Source of the DNA: an uncultured Pelagibacteraceae bacterium
GTDB lineage: Bacteria; Pseudomonadota; Alphaproteobacteria; Pelagibacterales; Pelagibacteraceae
Length of the DNA stretch: 19,628 bases
Assembly: GCA_913052435.1 (NCBI GenBank)
Contig: CAJXDV010000007.1
Span: 1-19,628 of the forward strand
Reading direction: 5' to 3'
The notes under the pieces are model-generated. The model saw nothing but the letters and a program-made list of their open reading frames with translations, did no database searches and was not told where the DNA came from. A program made the translations under genes and the position numbers. This document shows positions 8,761-16,759 of this stretch, piece by piece. How positions within the stretch are numbered: position 1 is the first letter of the stretch; every line of letters starts with the position of its first letter.

Positions 8761-9436
8761 AACTGCTTTAATACTTTGTGCAGGTTTTGGAAAAAGACTT
8801 TTGCCTTTAACCAATAGTACTCCCAAACCTCTTTTAGAAATTAACAAAAAAAAGTTACTGGATAATGCTATAAATTTTGTTTTTCAAATTGGTATTAAAA
8901 AAATAAAAATAAATACCTTTCATCTGGGTGGACAGATTGAAGATTTTATTAAAACAATAAATTATTCAGCAAATATAGAGATTATTAATGATGGAAAAGA
9001 TATTTTAGATACCGGAGGAGGAATTCTAAATTTAATAAAAAATACTAATGAAGATGATTTTTTATGTTTAAATCCTGATACTATTTGGAGTACAAAAGAT
9101 AAAAACACAATAGATAAGATGCAGAATTTTTACTTTCATAATAAAATTACAAATTTATTAATGGTAGTTAATAGAGATAAAAGTTTTGATGCAAGATTTA
9201 AGGGAGATTTTACTTTTGAAAAAAATCAATTATCTAAACTAATAAAAAATGACTATATTTATACTGGATGCCAAATATTTAATAAGAAAATATTTAATAA
9301 TATAAATAAAAAAATTTTCTCAATTTCAGAAATTTGGAATGATCTTTTGGATAAAAATGAACTTTATGGATATGAAAGTTTAAATGAATTTGTTCATTTA
9401 ACTGATATTGAAATTTATAATAAATTAAATAATTAG
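8750..9436 (+). CDS. murU: MurU-like nucleotidyltransferase (MurNAc-1-phosphate uridylyltransferase type)
   Basis: Sugar-1-phosphate nucleotidyltransferase, 228 aa, likely turning MurNAc-1-phosphate and UTP into UDP-MurNAc, bypassing de novo synthesis (the fosfomycin target MurA). Signature loop GFGKRLLPLTNSTPKPL spans residues 12-28 with Lys26; the GKDILDTGGG segment and NPDTIW (metal-binding Asp) match MurU and related mannose-1-phosphate guanylyltransferases. The length is that of MurU, without the left-handed beta-helix of GlmU-type enzymes. It overlaps amgK by 11 bases. Databases often label such genes as mannose-1-phosphate guanylyltransferase; the adjacent kinase makes MurU the better reading, but nucleotide and sugar specificity are inferred. 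Its stop overlaps the end of the opposing gpmA by four bases. Confidence 0.82.
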   Translation: MQIKTALILCAGFGKRLLPLTNSTPKPLLEINKKKLLDNAINFVFQIGIKKIKINTFHLGGQIEDFIKTINYSANIEIINDGKDILDTGGGILNLIKNTNEDDFLCLNPDTIWSTKDKNTIDKMQNFYFHNKITNLLMVVNRDKSFDARFKGDFTFEKNQLSKLIKNDYIYTGCQIFNKKIFNNINKKIFSISEIWNDLLDKNELYGYESLNEFVHLTDIEIYNKLNN

Positions 9437-10143
9437 AATTTAATTAAATCTTTAGTTCTGTTTTGATCCAAATATTTAGCATTAACTAATTTATCATTAT
9501 TAAATGATAAAATAAGAGGATTGCCAGTAGGAATTTCTAGTTTAGGAATTTCTTCATTACTTAAATTAAATAAAAATTTACATAAAGATCTAATGGAATT
9601 ACCATGCGCGGATACAATAACATTATCTTTAATTTTTGGTTGAATATTAATTTTAAAATACGGAATTACTCTTTCATAAGTATCTTTTAAAGATTCAGTG
9701 TCAGGTATTTTTTCTCTTGAAATATCATTATATATTTCGATATTTAATGGGTGATAAGTACTACTCTTGCTTAGAGGTTCTGGAGGATTGTCCCATGATC
9801 TCCTAAAAATATGAATTTGTTTTTCTCCATATTTATTTTTCATCTCATCTTTATTTAAACCGGTTAAAGCACCATAATGTCTTTCATTTAATTCCCAGGC
9901 CTTAACTATATTTTTACTCTTTATCCCGATTGTATTTAAAATTAACTTTAGTGTATCAATAGATCTTTTTTGATATGAAGAAAAAAAGTGATTTGAAGAT
10001 ATCTTGAGTTCCTTAATTAACTCTCCGGCTTTACAGGCTTCAAGTTTACCTTTAGGTGATAATTCAACATCAACCCAGCCAGTAAATCTATTTTCTAAAT
10101 TCCATTGGCTTTGACCATGTCTGACAAGTATTAGATGACTCAT
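9433..10143 (-). CDS. gpmA: 2,3-bisphosphoglycerate-dependent phosphoglycerate mutase
   Basis: Interconverts 3- and 2-phosphoglycerate in glycolysis and gluconeogenesis, 236 aa (usual 228-250). The phosphohistidine motif LVRHGQSQWN has catalytic His9; ENRFTGW, the KRSIDTL segment, LNERHYGALTGLNK (acid/base Glu), RRSWDNPP and SAHGNSIRSL with second His180 are all diagnostic of the cofactor-dependent dPGM class rather than a broad histidine phosphatase. It stands alone on the minus strand between two plus-strand clusters, converging on murU with a four-base overlap and divergent from the VanZ-like gene across 26 bp. No strong ribosome site is visible. Confidence 0.96.
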   Translation of the reverse strand: MSHLILVRHGQSQWNLENRFTGWVDVELSPKGKLEACKAGELIKELKISSNHFFSSYQKRSIDTLKLILNTIGIKSKNIVKAWELNERHYGALTGLNKDEMKNKYGEKQIHIFRRSWDNPPEPLSKSSTYHPLNIEIYNDISREKIPDTESLKDTYERVIPYFKINIQPKIKDNVIVSAHGNSIRSLCKFLFNLSNEEIPKLEIPTGNPLILSFNNDKLVNAKYLDQNRTKDLIKF

Positions 10144-10169
10144 ATATCAAAATTTAATATAGAATAATT
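10144..10169. promoter_or_regulatory. 26-bp divergent gap between gpmA and VanZ-like gene
   Basis: Very short and almost pure A/T. It contains TATAGAAT on the plus strand, a possible -10. Promoter elements for both genes would have to extend into the coding sequences. Location is certain, elements are not. Confidence 0.25.
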
Positions 10170-10541
10170 ATGAAAATATTAAAGAATTCATTTTATTTTT
10201 CGAACATTATTATAATTATTTTCTATTTATATCCAGGAAGTATTTTAGGCTGTTTTTTATATAATGATTGTTTTATCCAGCCACAGCTAACAAGAGATTT
10301 TATTGTTTCCTCAAATCATGTTTATGTTTTTTTTATTTTATCAACTTTAGGATTTATATCTTTTTCAAAAAATTTAAAAAAAATAACTTATTATTTGATT
10401 TTATTATCAATAGTTTTAGAATTGTTACATATAATTATTCCTAACAGAAGTTTTGAGGTTGAAGATTTACTTGGAAACATATTGGGAGTATTGTTATCAT
10501 TAATTTTATTTAAATTATTTATTTTTAGGAGGTTAAAATGA
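10170..10541 (+). CDS. VanZ-like small membrane protein
   Basis: Integral membrane protein of 123 aa with four predicted hydrophobic helices (about 8-25, 50-65, 72-90 and 100-117). The third helix and following loop carry the VanZ-family pattern LELLHIIIPNR then EDLLGNILG (Glu-x-x-His, Pro-x-Arg, Asp-x-x-x-Asn-x-x-Gly). VanZ-like proteins are widespread and mostly uncharacterised; the name comes from a teicoplanin-resistance accessory and does not imply resistance here. It ends in an ATGA overlap with the zeta gene, and the AGGAGG ribosome site of that gene lies inside its last codons. Family membership is seen; function is unknown. Confidence 0.72.
   Translation: MKILKNSFYFSNIIIIIFYLYPGSILGCFLYNDCFIQPQLTRDFIVSSNHVYVFFILSTLGFISFSKNLKKITYYLILLSIVLELLHIIIPNRSFEVEDLLGNILGVLLSLILFKLFIFRRLK
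10527..10532 (+). promoter_or_regulatory. Strong Shine-Dalgarno of the zeta gene
   Basis: A perfect AGGAGG (followed by T) lies five bases before the ATG of the zeta subunit, within the 3' end of the VanZ-like gene. It is the strongest ribosome site in the window and suggests much higher translation of zeta than of its upstream partner. Confidence 0.75.
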
Positions 10542-10846
10542 GTTCTTTTGATGAAAGAGAAAAAAGTTTTGAAAAAAAGTTTGCTTATGATGAAGAGCTA
10601 CAATTTAAAGTAAGTGCTCGTAGAAATAAATATCTAGGTCAATGGGCTTCACAAATTTTAGGATATAATGCTGATCAAGAAAAAGAATATATTCAATCAG
10701 TTATAAAAGCTGATTTTGCCGAAGCAGGAGATGAAGATGTTTTTAGAAAAGTAAAAACAGACTTAAAAGATCATAATATTTCAGACGAAGATATTAGAAA
10801 AAAAATGGATGAGCTTAATGAAAAAGCGAAGTCTGAGTTTAAGTAG
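10538..10846 (+). CDS. ATP synthase zeta subunit (DUF1476), F1-ATPase inhibitor
   Basis: Small soluble alpha-helical protein of 102 aa belonging to DUF1476. In Paracoccus denitrificans this family is the zeta subunit, a natural inhibitor that blocks ATP hydrolysis by F1FO-ATP synthase, working through its N-terminal segment. The family hallmark is visible: FDEREKSFEKKFAYDEEL at residues 4-21, then ARRNKYLGQWA, and a helical acidic C-terminus. The N-terminal inhibitory stretch is complete. The gene is far from any ATP synthase gene in the window. It is coupled to the VanZ-like gene by an ATGA overlap, with its own strong ribosome site, and its 3' end overlaps the nuclease gene. Inhibitory activity varies between alphaproteobacteria, so regulation of ATP synthase here is inference from family. 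Confidence 0.9.
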   Translation: MSSFDEREKSFEKKFAYDEELQFKVSARRNKYLGQWASQILGYNADQEKEYIQSVIKADFAEAGDEDVFRKVKTDLKDHNISDEDIRKKMDELNEKAKSEFK

Positions 10847-11357
10847 TTTAATTTTTATTTTATTTATCACAAACATTACTAATTCTTTAAGCGAGGGTAA
10901 AAAGATTATTAAAGGAACAGCAAAGGTTATTGATGGAGATACAATTAAAATTGAAGAAAAAAAGATTAGACTTTTTGGAATTGACGCTCCTGAAATAAAT
11001 CAGACATGTGGAATAAAAAATTCACAATTCTATTTATGTGGTCAACAATCAAAGTTTGCACTCGAAACATATATTTATTTAAGCGATATTACAGAATATA
11101 ATATTAATTCAGAAGTTACTTGTTATTATAAAAATAAAGACAGATATGGAAGAATCTTAGGAACTTGTTATGTTTCTGGACCAAATAATGATTTAATAGA
11201 TTTAAATAAAATTATGGTATTATCTGGTAATGCAGTTGCTTATTTAAAATATTCAAAAAAATATTTAAAAGATCAAGAAATAGCAAAAGATAAAAATAGA
11301 GTAATATGGAGTGGAGAATTTGATATGCCTTGGGAATGGAGAAAGAAAAATAAATAA
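10818..11357 (+). CDS. Secreted thermonuclease-like (SNase fold) protein
   Basis: Exported nuclease of the staphylococcal nuclease family, 179 aa from ATG 10818. That start gives a classical signal peptide, MKKR then a hydrophobic core to about residue 25; an in-frame ATG at 10809 would add three residues ahead of it and cannot be excluded. Catalytic residues line up with SNase: Asp41 in VIDGDT, Arg51 in IRLFGIDAPE, Asp56, Glu59, and Arg in DRYGRILG. A paired Cys pattern (TCG, LCG, TCY, GTCY) suggests disulfides in the periplasm. It starts 29 bases inside the zeta gene. A role in breaking down extracellular or periplasmic nucleic acid for phosphorus is plausible but not shown. Confidence 0.85.
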   Translation: MKKRSLSLSSLIFILFITNITNSLSEGKKIIKGTAKVIDGDTIKIEEKKIRLFGIDAPEINQTCGIKNSQFYLCGQQSKFALETYIYLSDITEYNINSEVTCYYKNKDRYGRILGTCYVSGPNNDLIDLNKIMVLSGNAVAYLKYSKKYLKDQEIAKDKNRVIWSGEFDMPWEWRKKNK

Positions 11358-11372
11358 TTTATAAAGTACTTA

Positions 11373-11966
11373 ATGATTCGATATAAATTATTTTTTATAA
11401 TTTTTTTATTTGTTTCTGCCTGTTCTTCCATTCCCAAAAATACAGCAGATAGTTGTTCGATTTTTTCAGAAAGATATCTTTGGTATAAGCATGCAAAAAA
11501 ATCTGAACAGAAGTGGGGGACACCTATTTATCTACAGTTAGCTATTATTAAAATGGAGTCAGACTTTGACTGGCTAGCAAGACCGCAAAGACGAAAAATC
11601 TTTAAAGTTATACCTTATAGAAGACCATCCAGTTCTTTTGGTTATTCGCAAGCAGTTAAAGGAACATGGAAACAATATAAAGATGAAACAGGTAACAAAT
11701 TAGCCACAAGAACAAGATTTAAAGACAGCGTTGATTTTATAGGCTGGTATACAAATAAAACTGAAAAAATTTTGAAAATTTCTAAGAAGGATGCTTTTGG
11801 ACAATATATTGCTTACCATGAAGGATGGGGAAATTACAAAAATTATAAACAAAAACAAAAAGTTATATTGCTTGCAAAAAAAGTTGAAAATCAATCTAAT
11901 AAATACAAAGATCAACTGGCTAAATGCAGCAAGTCATTAACTACCAGAAAATATATTATTTTTTAA
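11373..11966 (+). CDS. SLT-type lytic transglycosylase lipoprotein
   Basis: Predicted lipoprotein of 197 aa with a short signal peptide and lipobox VSAC, lipid-modified Cys17. The mature part has the lysozyme-like transglycosylase pattern: IIKMESDFDW with probable catalytic Glu62, FGYSQAVKGTW, and a later QYIAYHEGWGNY. Such enzymes cleave peptidoglycan glycan strands to 1,6-anhydro-muropeptides, which feeds wall recycling and fits the amgK/murU pair 2 kb upstream. Asp64 and nearby residues are outer-membrane permissive. The gap after the nuclease gene is 15 bp. The stop overlaps the opposing RND gene by four bases, leaving no room for a terminator between them. Activity is inferred from motifs. 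Confidence 0.8.
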   Translation: MIRYKLFFIIFLFVSACSSIPKNTADSCSIFSERYLWYKHAKKSEQKWGTPIYLQLAIIKMESDFDWLARPQRRKIFKVIPYRRPSSSFGYSQAVKGTWKQYKDETGNKLATRTRFKDSVDFIGWYTNKTEKILKISKKDAFGQYIAYHEGWGNYKNYKQKQKVILLAKKVENQSNKYKDQLAKCSKSLTTRKYIIF

Positions 11967-14900
11967 TTCAATTGATTCTTTAACTCTATATCGACGGCAT
12001 CAATTCTTTTTGTATTTTTTGCTAAAGTTAAATACATAGTTGGTGTTACATATAAGGTAAAAAATGTAGATATAATCATTCCGCCTAGTATGGTTGCGCC
12101 TACTGCTAACCTAGATTCTTCCCCAGCACCTGGTCCAATATTTCCTACAACTAAAGGCATCATTGCTATCATAGTACTAAGAGAAGTCATAATAATTGGT
12201 CTAAACCTTAAATCACAAGCTTCTCTAACGGCTGTCTCAATATCTTTACCAGTCGTTCTTAATTGATTAGCATAATCAACTATAAGAATACTATTTTTTG
12301 TCGAAATTCCAATTAATATTACAAGGGCAATTTGAGAAAAAATATTTATCGAAGTATTTAAAAATAATATAAATACAAGCCCACCAAACACAGCAAGCGG
12401 TACAGTTAAAATTATTATAAAGGGATGAACAAAAGAATTAAATGTTGCCGACATAACAAGGTAGGCAGTTAACAATGCCAAAGCAAAAATTATATATAAT
12501 TCATTGCTGGTTTCTTTTAATTCTTCAGATTTACCTTTCCAAGTAATTTGTTTTTCAGGTGCTACTTGAGACATGGTTGTTTCTAAATATTTAATTGCCT
12601 CAGATAATGTATAGTTTTCACTTATATTTGCTGAAATTGTTACTGCTCTTTGTCTATTATATCTTGATAGTTTGCTTGCTGAACCTTCTTCTTTAAAATC
12701 AACTAAATTTGAAAGTGAAATTAAACTTCCAGAATTTTCTGATCTAATAAAAATTTTACTTAAACTTTCCTTATCTTTTCTATCTTCTAAGTATTGTTGA
12801 AGAATAATTGGATATTCTTTTCCAAGTTTATTAAACTTGGTAACCGTTTTTCCTCCATACAATGTTTCCAAAGTTTGTCCAATTGCTTGAGCAGATACAC
12901 CTAAATCTTTAGCTTTATTTTTATTAATTAATAATTTTACCTCAGGCTTATTTCTACTGAAGTCAGACTCTATACTAGATAAATTTTCATTTCTTCTTAA
13001 CATTCTGATAAATTTAGATTGTACTTCTTCTAACTCTTCATAAGTGTTTCCATAAATAACCATTTGTACAGGTTTATTGTAGCTAGAAACTCTTATTGAC
13101 TGAGGAGAAATAGGAAAAGCTACTGTTTGAGGAACGGTAACTATTTTTCCTATAGCTTGTCTCATTATGGTTTGAGAATTCTGTTTTCTATTTTTCCAAT
13201 TATCTAATAGAGCAATTATTATAAAACTATTATCCGTTCCAAATCCTGGAACAATCATTAGGAATCTATCATAGGGACTTTCTTCTGATTTTAAGAATGG
13301 TATAAGTCTCTTTTCGACATCTTCAGCTCTATTTCGTGTATATTCGAAAGAACTACCTTCATCTGTAAATCCTATAACTAAATATGTTCCCCTGTCTTCT
13401 AGGGGAAGAAGCTCTTTTTTTATGTAATTATATAATGTCCCTGAGCCAATTATCATCAAAATGATAAAGGTGATGATAGTTTTTTTTTTATTTAACCAGA
13501 AAATTAATGTTTCACTATAAAAGTTTGAAAAACCATTGAAAAATTTACCAAACCAAATAACAACAAAATTTGATTTATTTTTTTTATCTAAAAATTTACT
13601 ACCTAACATTGGTGACAATGTTAAAGCCACAAGTGATGAAACAACAATTGCAAATGAAAGTGCAATAGCAGTTTCTTTAAACAAAGTTCCTGCAATTCCT
13701 TCTATAAATATAAGAGGCAAAAATACAGCAACCAAAATTAGTGTTGTTGCAATTATAGCAAAAGTAATTTGTTTAGATCCTTTATAAGCTGCCACAAGAG
13801 GAGTTTCTCCATTTTCTATCCGTCTATATATGGCATCTGTCATAATAACAGAGTCATCTGTTATTATTCCAATGGCTAAAATAAAACTTAAAAGAACAAA
13901 TATATTAATTGATAAATCAAATAAATAAATTCCCAAGAATGTTGCAATTAAACTTACTGGCAAAGCTATTGCAGGCACTATCACCGCTCTAAGATTTCCT
14001 AAAAATAAATAAATAATTACTACAACTAATATAAATGCAATAGTTAAAGTTTTGTAGACTTCACTAATTGCTTCTCCGATGTAAGTAGCTCTATTAAAAA
14101 CGATCTCTAAATTTAAATCGTCAGGGAGTTTTTTTTTAACTTCTTTAATTTTCTTTTTAATATCTTTGGATAGCTCCACTGTAGAAGCACCACTTCTTGC
14201 ATAAATTCCAATTCCAACTGTTTTTAAATTTAATGCATTTTTACTTTGAGCTCTAAATAAAGCTTTTTCAGATACTGGTCCAAATTCTAAGTTAGCTATA
14301 TCAGAAAGCCTTACTAAATTGTTTTTATCTTTTTTAATTGGTAATTGTTTAAGTTTTTCTAAGTCGCTATATGATTTGTCTATATTTATAGTTAAATCTA
14401 TATTATCAGCTTCAAGTGTGCCTGCGGGCAAACGAACATTTTCATTTCTTAGCGCACCTTCCACCTCTTGGATAGTTAAATTGTTTGCAGCTAACTTTAT
14501 TGGATCAATCCAAACTCTAACACTTAGTTTTCTTAATCCACCCGCTCTTATTTGACCAACATTTTTAATACTTGAAAATTGATCAACTAAATATCTTTCA
14601 GCATAATCTCCTAGTTCCAAGTCACTCCAGGTAGAAGATGATAAAGCAAGCCACATCGTTGTTGTAAATCCTGCAGATTGTTTAAGAATTTCTGGTGGAT
14701 CAGACTCTGAAGGAAGACGGCCCACTACTCTTGCAACTCTTTCTCTAATATCATTTGCTGCATCGTCCAAGTCAATTTCAGTATCAAATTCAATTTTAAT
14801 GGTACTTTTCCCATTTTCAGATTTTGAATCTATATTTTTAATACCCTCGGCTCCTCCAATTACATCTTCAAGAACTTGAGTTACTTCCTCATCAACTATA

Positions 14901-15073
14901 GGTGCTGATGCAGACGCATACTCAACTTGAACTTGAACTACCGGAGGCTGTAAACCCGAAGGCAGTTCTCTTACAGGCAATTTCCAAAAAACAAATGTTC
15001 CAAATACAACTAGTATAAGAGATAATACCCACGAAAATGCTGGTCTCCTTATGCTAACATCTGTTATGTACAT
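11963..15073 (-). CDS. RND efflux permease, HAE1/AcrB-like
   Basis: Inner-membrane proton-driven RND pump, 1036 aa, a typical full length. It opens with ITDVSIRRPAFSWVL, the first membrane helix; large periplasmic loops follow helices 1 and 7, and twelve helices can be traced. The proton-relay residues of AcrB are kept: Asp406-Asp407 in GIITDDSVI (helix 4) and Lys926 in ISTKNSILIVDY (helix 10). Drugs, bile-like compounds, lipids or siderophores are possible substrates; none can be told here. The start ATG overlaps the adaptor stop by one base (TAATG). No outer-membrane channel gene (TolC/OprM type) is present in the window, and the partner adaptor is unusual. The closest general match is the HAE1 group common in alphaproteobacteria. 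Confidence 0.95.
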   Translation of the reverse strand: MYITDVSIRRPAFSWVLSLILVVFGTFVFWKLPVRELPSGLQPPVVQVQVEYASASAPIVDEEVTQVLEDVIGGAEGIKNIDSKSENGKSTIKIEFDTEIDLDDAANDIRERVARVVGRLPSESDPPEILKQSAGFTTTMWLALSSSTWSDLELGDYAERYLVDQFSSIKNVGQIRAGGLRKLSVRVWIDPIKLAANNLTIQEVEGALRNENVRLPAGTLEADNIDLTINIDKSYSDLEKLKQLPIKKDKNNLVRLSDIANLEFGPVSEKALFRAQSKNALNLKTVGIGIYARSGASTVELSKDIKKKIKEVKKKLPDDLNLEIVFNRATYIGEAISEVYKTLTIAFILVVVIIYLFLGNLRAVIVPAIALPVSLIATFLGIYLFDLSINIFVLLSFILAIGIITDDSVIMTDAIYRRIENGETPLVAAYKGSKQITFAIIATTLILVAVFLPLIFIEGIAGTLFKETAIALSFAIVVSSLVALTLSPMLGSKFLDKKNKSNFVVIWFGKFFNGFSNFYSETLIFWLNKKKTIITFIILMIIGSGTLYNYIKKELLPLEDRGTYLVIGFTDEGSSFEYTRNRAEDVEKRLIPFLKSEESPYDRFLMIVPGFGTDNSFIIIALLDNWKNRKQNSQTIMRQAIGKIVTVPQTVAFPISPQSIRVSSYNKPVQMVIYGNTYEELEEVQSKFIRMLRRNENLSSIESDFSRNKPEVKLLINKNKAKDLGVSAQAIGQTLETLYGGKTVTKFNKLGKEYPIILQQYLEDRKDKESLSKIFIRSENSGSLISLSNLVDFKEEGSASKLSRYNRQRAVTISANISENYTLSEAIKYLETTMSQVAPEKQITWKGKSEELKETSNELYIIFALALLTAYLVMSATFNSFVHPFIIILTVPLAVFGGLVFILFLNTSINIFSQIALVILIGISTKNSILIVDYANQLRTTGKDIETAVREACDLRFRPIIMTSLSTMIAMMPLVVGNIGPGAGEESRLAVGATILGGMIISTFFTLYVTPTMYLTLAKNTKRIDAVDIELKNQLN

Positions 15074-15942
15074 TATTTTTTAATAGGTTTAATTTTACCA
15101 TTAGGTCTAACTTTTTTTAAACCTTCAGCTACAATTATGTCGCCTTCATTTAATCCAGATTTGACCTCAAGATATCCTTGATTTCGATTACCAATTATAA
15201 TTTCTGCTCTTTTAGTTATGTTTTCTTCATCTACTTTATAAATATATGTTTTGTTACCTTCTAGTATGACACTAGTATCTGGAATACTTAAAGAATTTCT
15301 TTCGTTATATTTAATAGTAACTTCTAGAAGTGCCCCAGGTAAAATCTCTAGGTTTGAATTGCTTAATTTAATTCTAGCTGCTAAAGATCTTTTGTTTGTA
15401 TTTATTCTACTTGCCAATGAATCAACTATCCCTTCATAATTTTTTTCTTTATTTCCTGAAAATTTTATATTCACACTCAAACCTTTTTTTATGTAAGGAG
15501 CAAATACTTCCGGTATATCCACATCAACAAACAATATAGATGAATCTTCAAGATTAATTACTAAAGAACTTTCGGCTACTTTAATATCGTCAGAAAAATT
15601 TCTTTTTCCAATTACACCATCAAAGGGAGCAACAATATTTCTATTTTTTAACTTTACAATTACGTCCCCAGCTTTAATTTTTTGATTATATTTAATTGTT
15701 TCTAAAATTTCATATTTTTCAACATTATATGACTGAACTTTCATCGGAACTGCCGTTCCAAATGTTTCAATTTTATTTTGGAATTTTCGCTGCTCTACAG
15801 TTTTTACTATTATACCTGGAAGCGGTCTTTTACCAAATTTTTTTTTAAAATGGCTTCCTATCATAGTCCTTGCGACAACCACACTAGCGATTATCAAAAA
15901 GAATATAATTATTATGGATATAATTTTTGTTGATCTTTTCAT
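15073..15942 (-). CDS. RND membrane fusion (adaptor) protein lacking the alpha-hairpin
   Basis: Periplasmic adaptor of the RND pump, 289 aa, well below the usual 350-400. An N-terminal membrane anchor covers residues 6-25. The barrel-sandwich (lipoyl) half before the hairpin ends at KAGDVIVKLKNR (residues 90-101) and the second half begins at once with NIVAPFDGVIGKRN, so the coiled-coil hairpin normally found between them is absent. The beta-barrel (about 125-210) and membrane-proximal domain (about 215-285, ending LNEGDIIVAEGLKKVRPNGKI) are complete. The reading frame is intact, so this is not a frameshift. Borrelia BesA is a known hairpin-less adaptor. It sits 3 bp after sseA and one base overlaps the pump gene. 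Confidence 0.88.
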   Translation of the reverse strand: MKRSTKIISIIIIFFLIIASVVVARTMIGSHFKKKFGKRPLPGIIVKTVEQRKFQNKIETFGTAVPMKVQSYNVEKYEILETIKYNQKIKAGDVIVKLKNRNIVAPFDGVIGKRNFSDDIKVAESSLVINLEDSSILFVDVDIPEVFAPYIKKGLSVNIKFSGNKEKNYEGIVDSLASRINTNKRSLAARIKLSNSNLEILPGALLEVTIKYNERNSLSIPDTSVILEGNKTYIYKVDEENITKRAEIIIGNRNQGYLEVKSGLNEGDIIVAEGLKKVRPNGKIKPIKK

Positions 15943-15945
15943 AAT

Positions 15946-16758
15946 TTAAATTTTTCCATATTCAGCCCACGAGCCATCATAAATAGTAGGCATATATTTA
16001 GTTTTTACTAGAGAATATGCAAGTGCCAAAACACACGCGGTAACCCCAGAACCACACGAAAATACTCTATTATTATTATTTGGATCAATTATTTGATTAA
16101 ACTTTTCTGAAATTTCATCAATATTCTTAAATGTATTATTTTCATTTATTATTTCTTTGTATGGCAGACAAAGAGAGTTTGGAATTGAACCACTTCTAAC
16201 GTTTTTTCTAGGATCTGGAACTTTTCCTTCAAATCTTTCCTTACTTCTTGCATCTATAACAACAAAATCTTTTTTATTAATATTTTCATTAATTTGATTT
16301 TTATTTTTAACTAATTTTTTATTCTCTTGAGCTTTATATTCTGATTTAGTTAAATTGGTTTGAATATTGGAAGTTAGTTTTTTTTCTAGTATCCATTTTT
16401 TTAAACCTCCATCTAAAACACTAACAAGATTAGGATTATGACCAAAATAAATAAAATTATACCAACATCTGCAAGAGCTTAATACGTCGGAATTGTCATA
16501 AATTATTATTCTGTCATCATTAGAAATACCCAGAGAAGATACAATATTTTCCCATGTAATTGGATCAGGTAACATATGTGGAAGATCAGTATTTAGATCA
16601 GAATATTTATCTAGATCAAAGAAAATTGCTTCTGGAATATGTTTTTGATGATATTCTTCATACGCATTTCGATTAACATTTGGCATATGCCATGAGCAAT
16701 CTAATATTTTAACCTTAGTTATATTTTTCTCCAACCAATTTGTAGTAACTAAAGACAT
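15946..16758 (-). CDS. sseA: 3-mercaptopyruvate sulfurtransferase (tandem rhodanese)
   Basis: Two-domain rhodanese of 270 aa. The N-terminal domain is the inactive, structural one (LDCSWHMP, GHIPEA-like HIPEAIFFD); the C-terminal domain has active-site Cys235 in the loop CGSGVTA, which is typical of mercaptopyruvate sulfurtransferase rather than thiosulfate sulfurtransferase (CRKGVT-like). It would transfer sulfur from 3-mercaptopyruvate to thiols or cyanide. A TTG start at 16773 is possible, but ATG 16758 lies one base after the msrA stop and has GAGG at 16763-16766, so it is preferred. Part of the msrA-sseA-adaptor-pump run. Confidence 0.92.
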   Translation of the reverse strand: MSLVTTNWLEKNITKVKILDCSWHMPNVNRNAYEEYHQKHIPEAIFFDLDKYSDLNTDLPHMLPDPITWENIVSSLGISNDDRIIIYDNSDVLSSCRCWYNFIYFGHNPNLVSVLDGGLKKWILEKKLTSNIQTNLTKSEYKAQENKKLVKNKNQINENINKKDFVVIDARSKERFEGKVPDPRKNVRSGSIPNSLCLPYKEIINENNTFKNIDEISEKFNQIIDPNNNNRVFSCGSGVTACVLALAYSLVKTKYMPTIYDGSWAEYGKI

Positions 16759-16759
16759 T

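Noticed and set aside
10170..10541. Teicoplanin resistance (vanZ)
   Set aside because: Only the broad VanZ-like family pattern is present, without van cluster genes; most family members are not resistance proteins.
13536..13787. Open frame on the plus strand inside the RND gene
   Set aside because: A shadow of the long RND reading frame, with no motif, no ribosome site and no spacing to neighbours.
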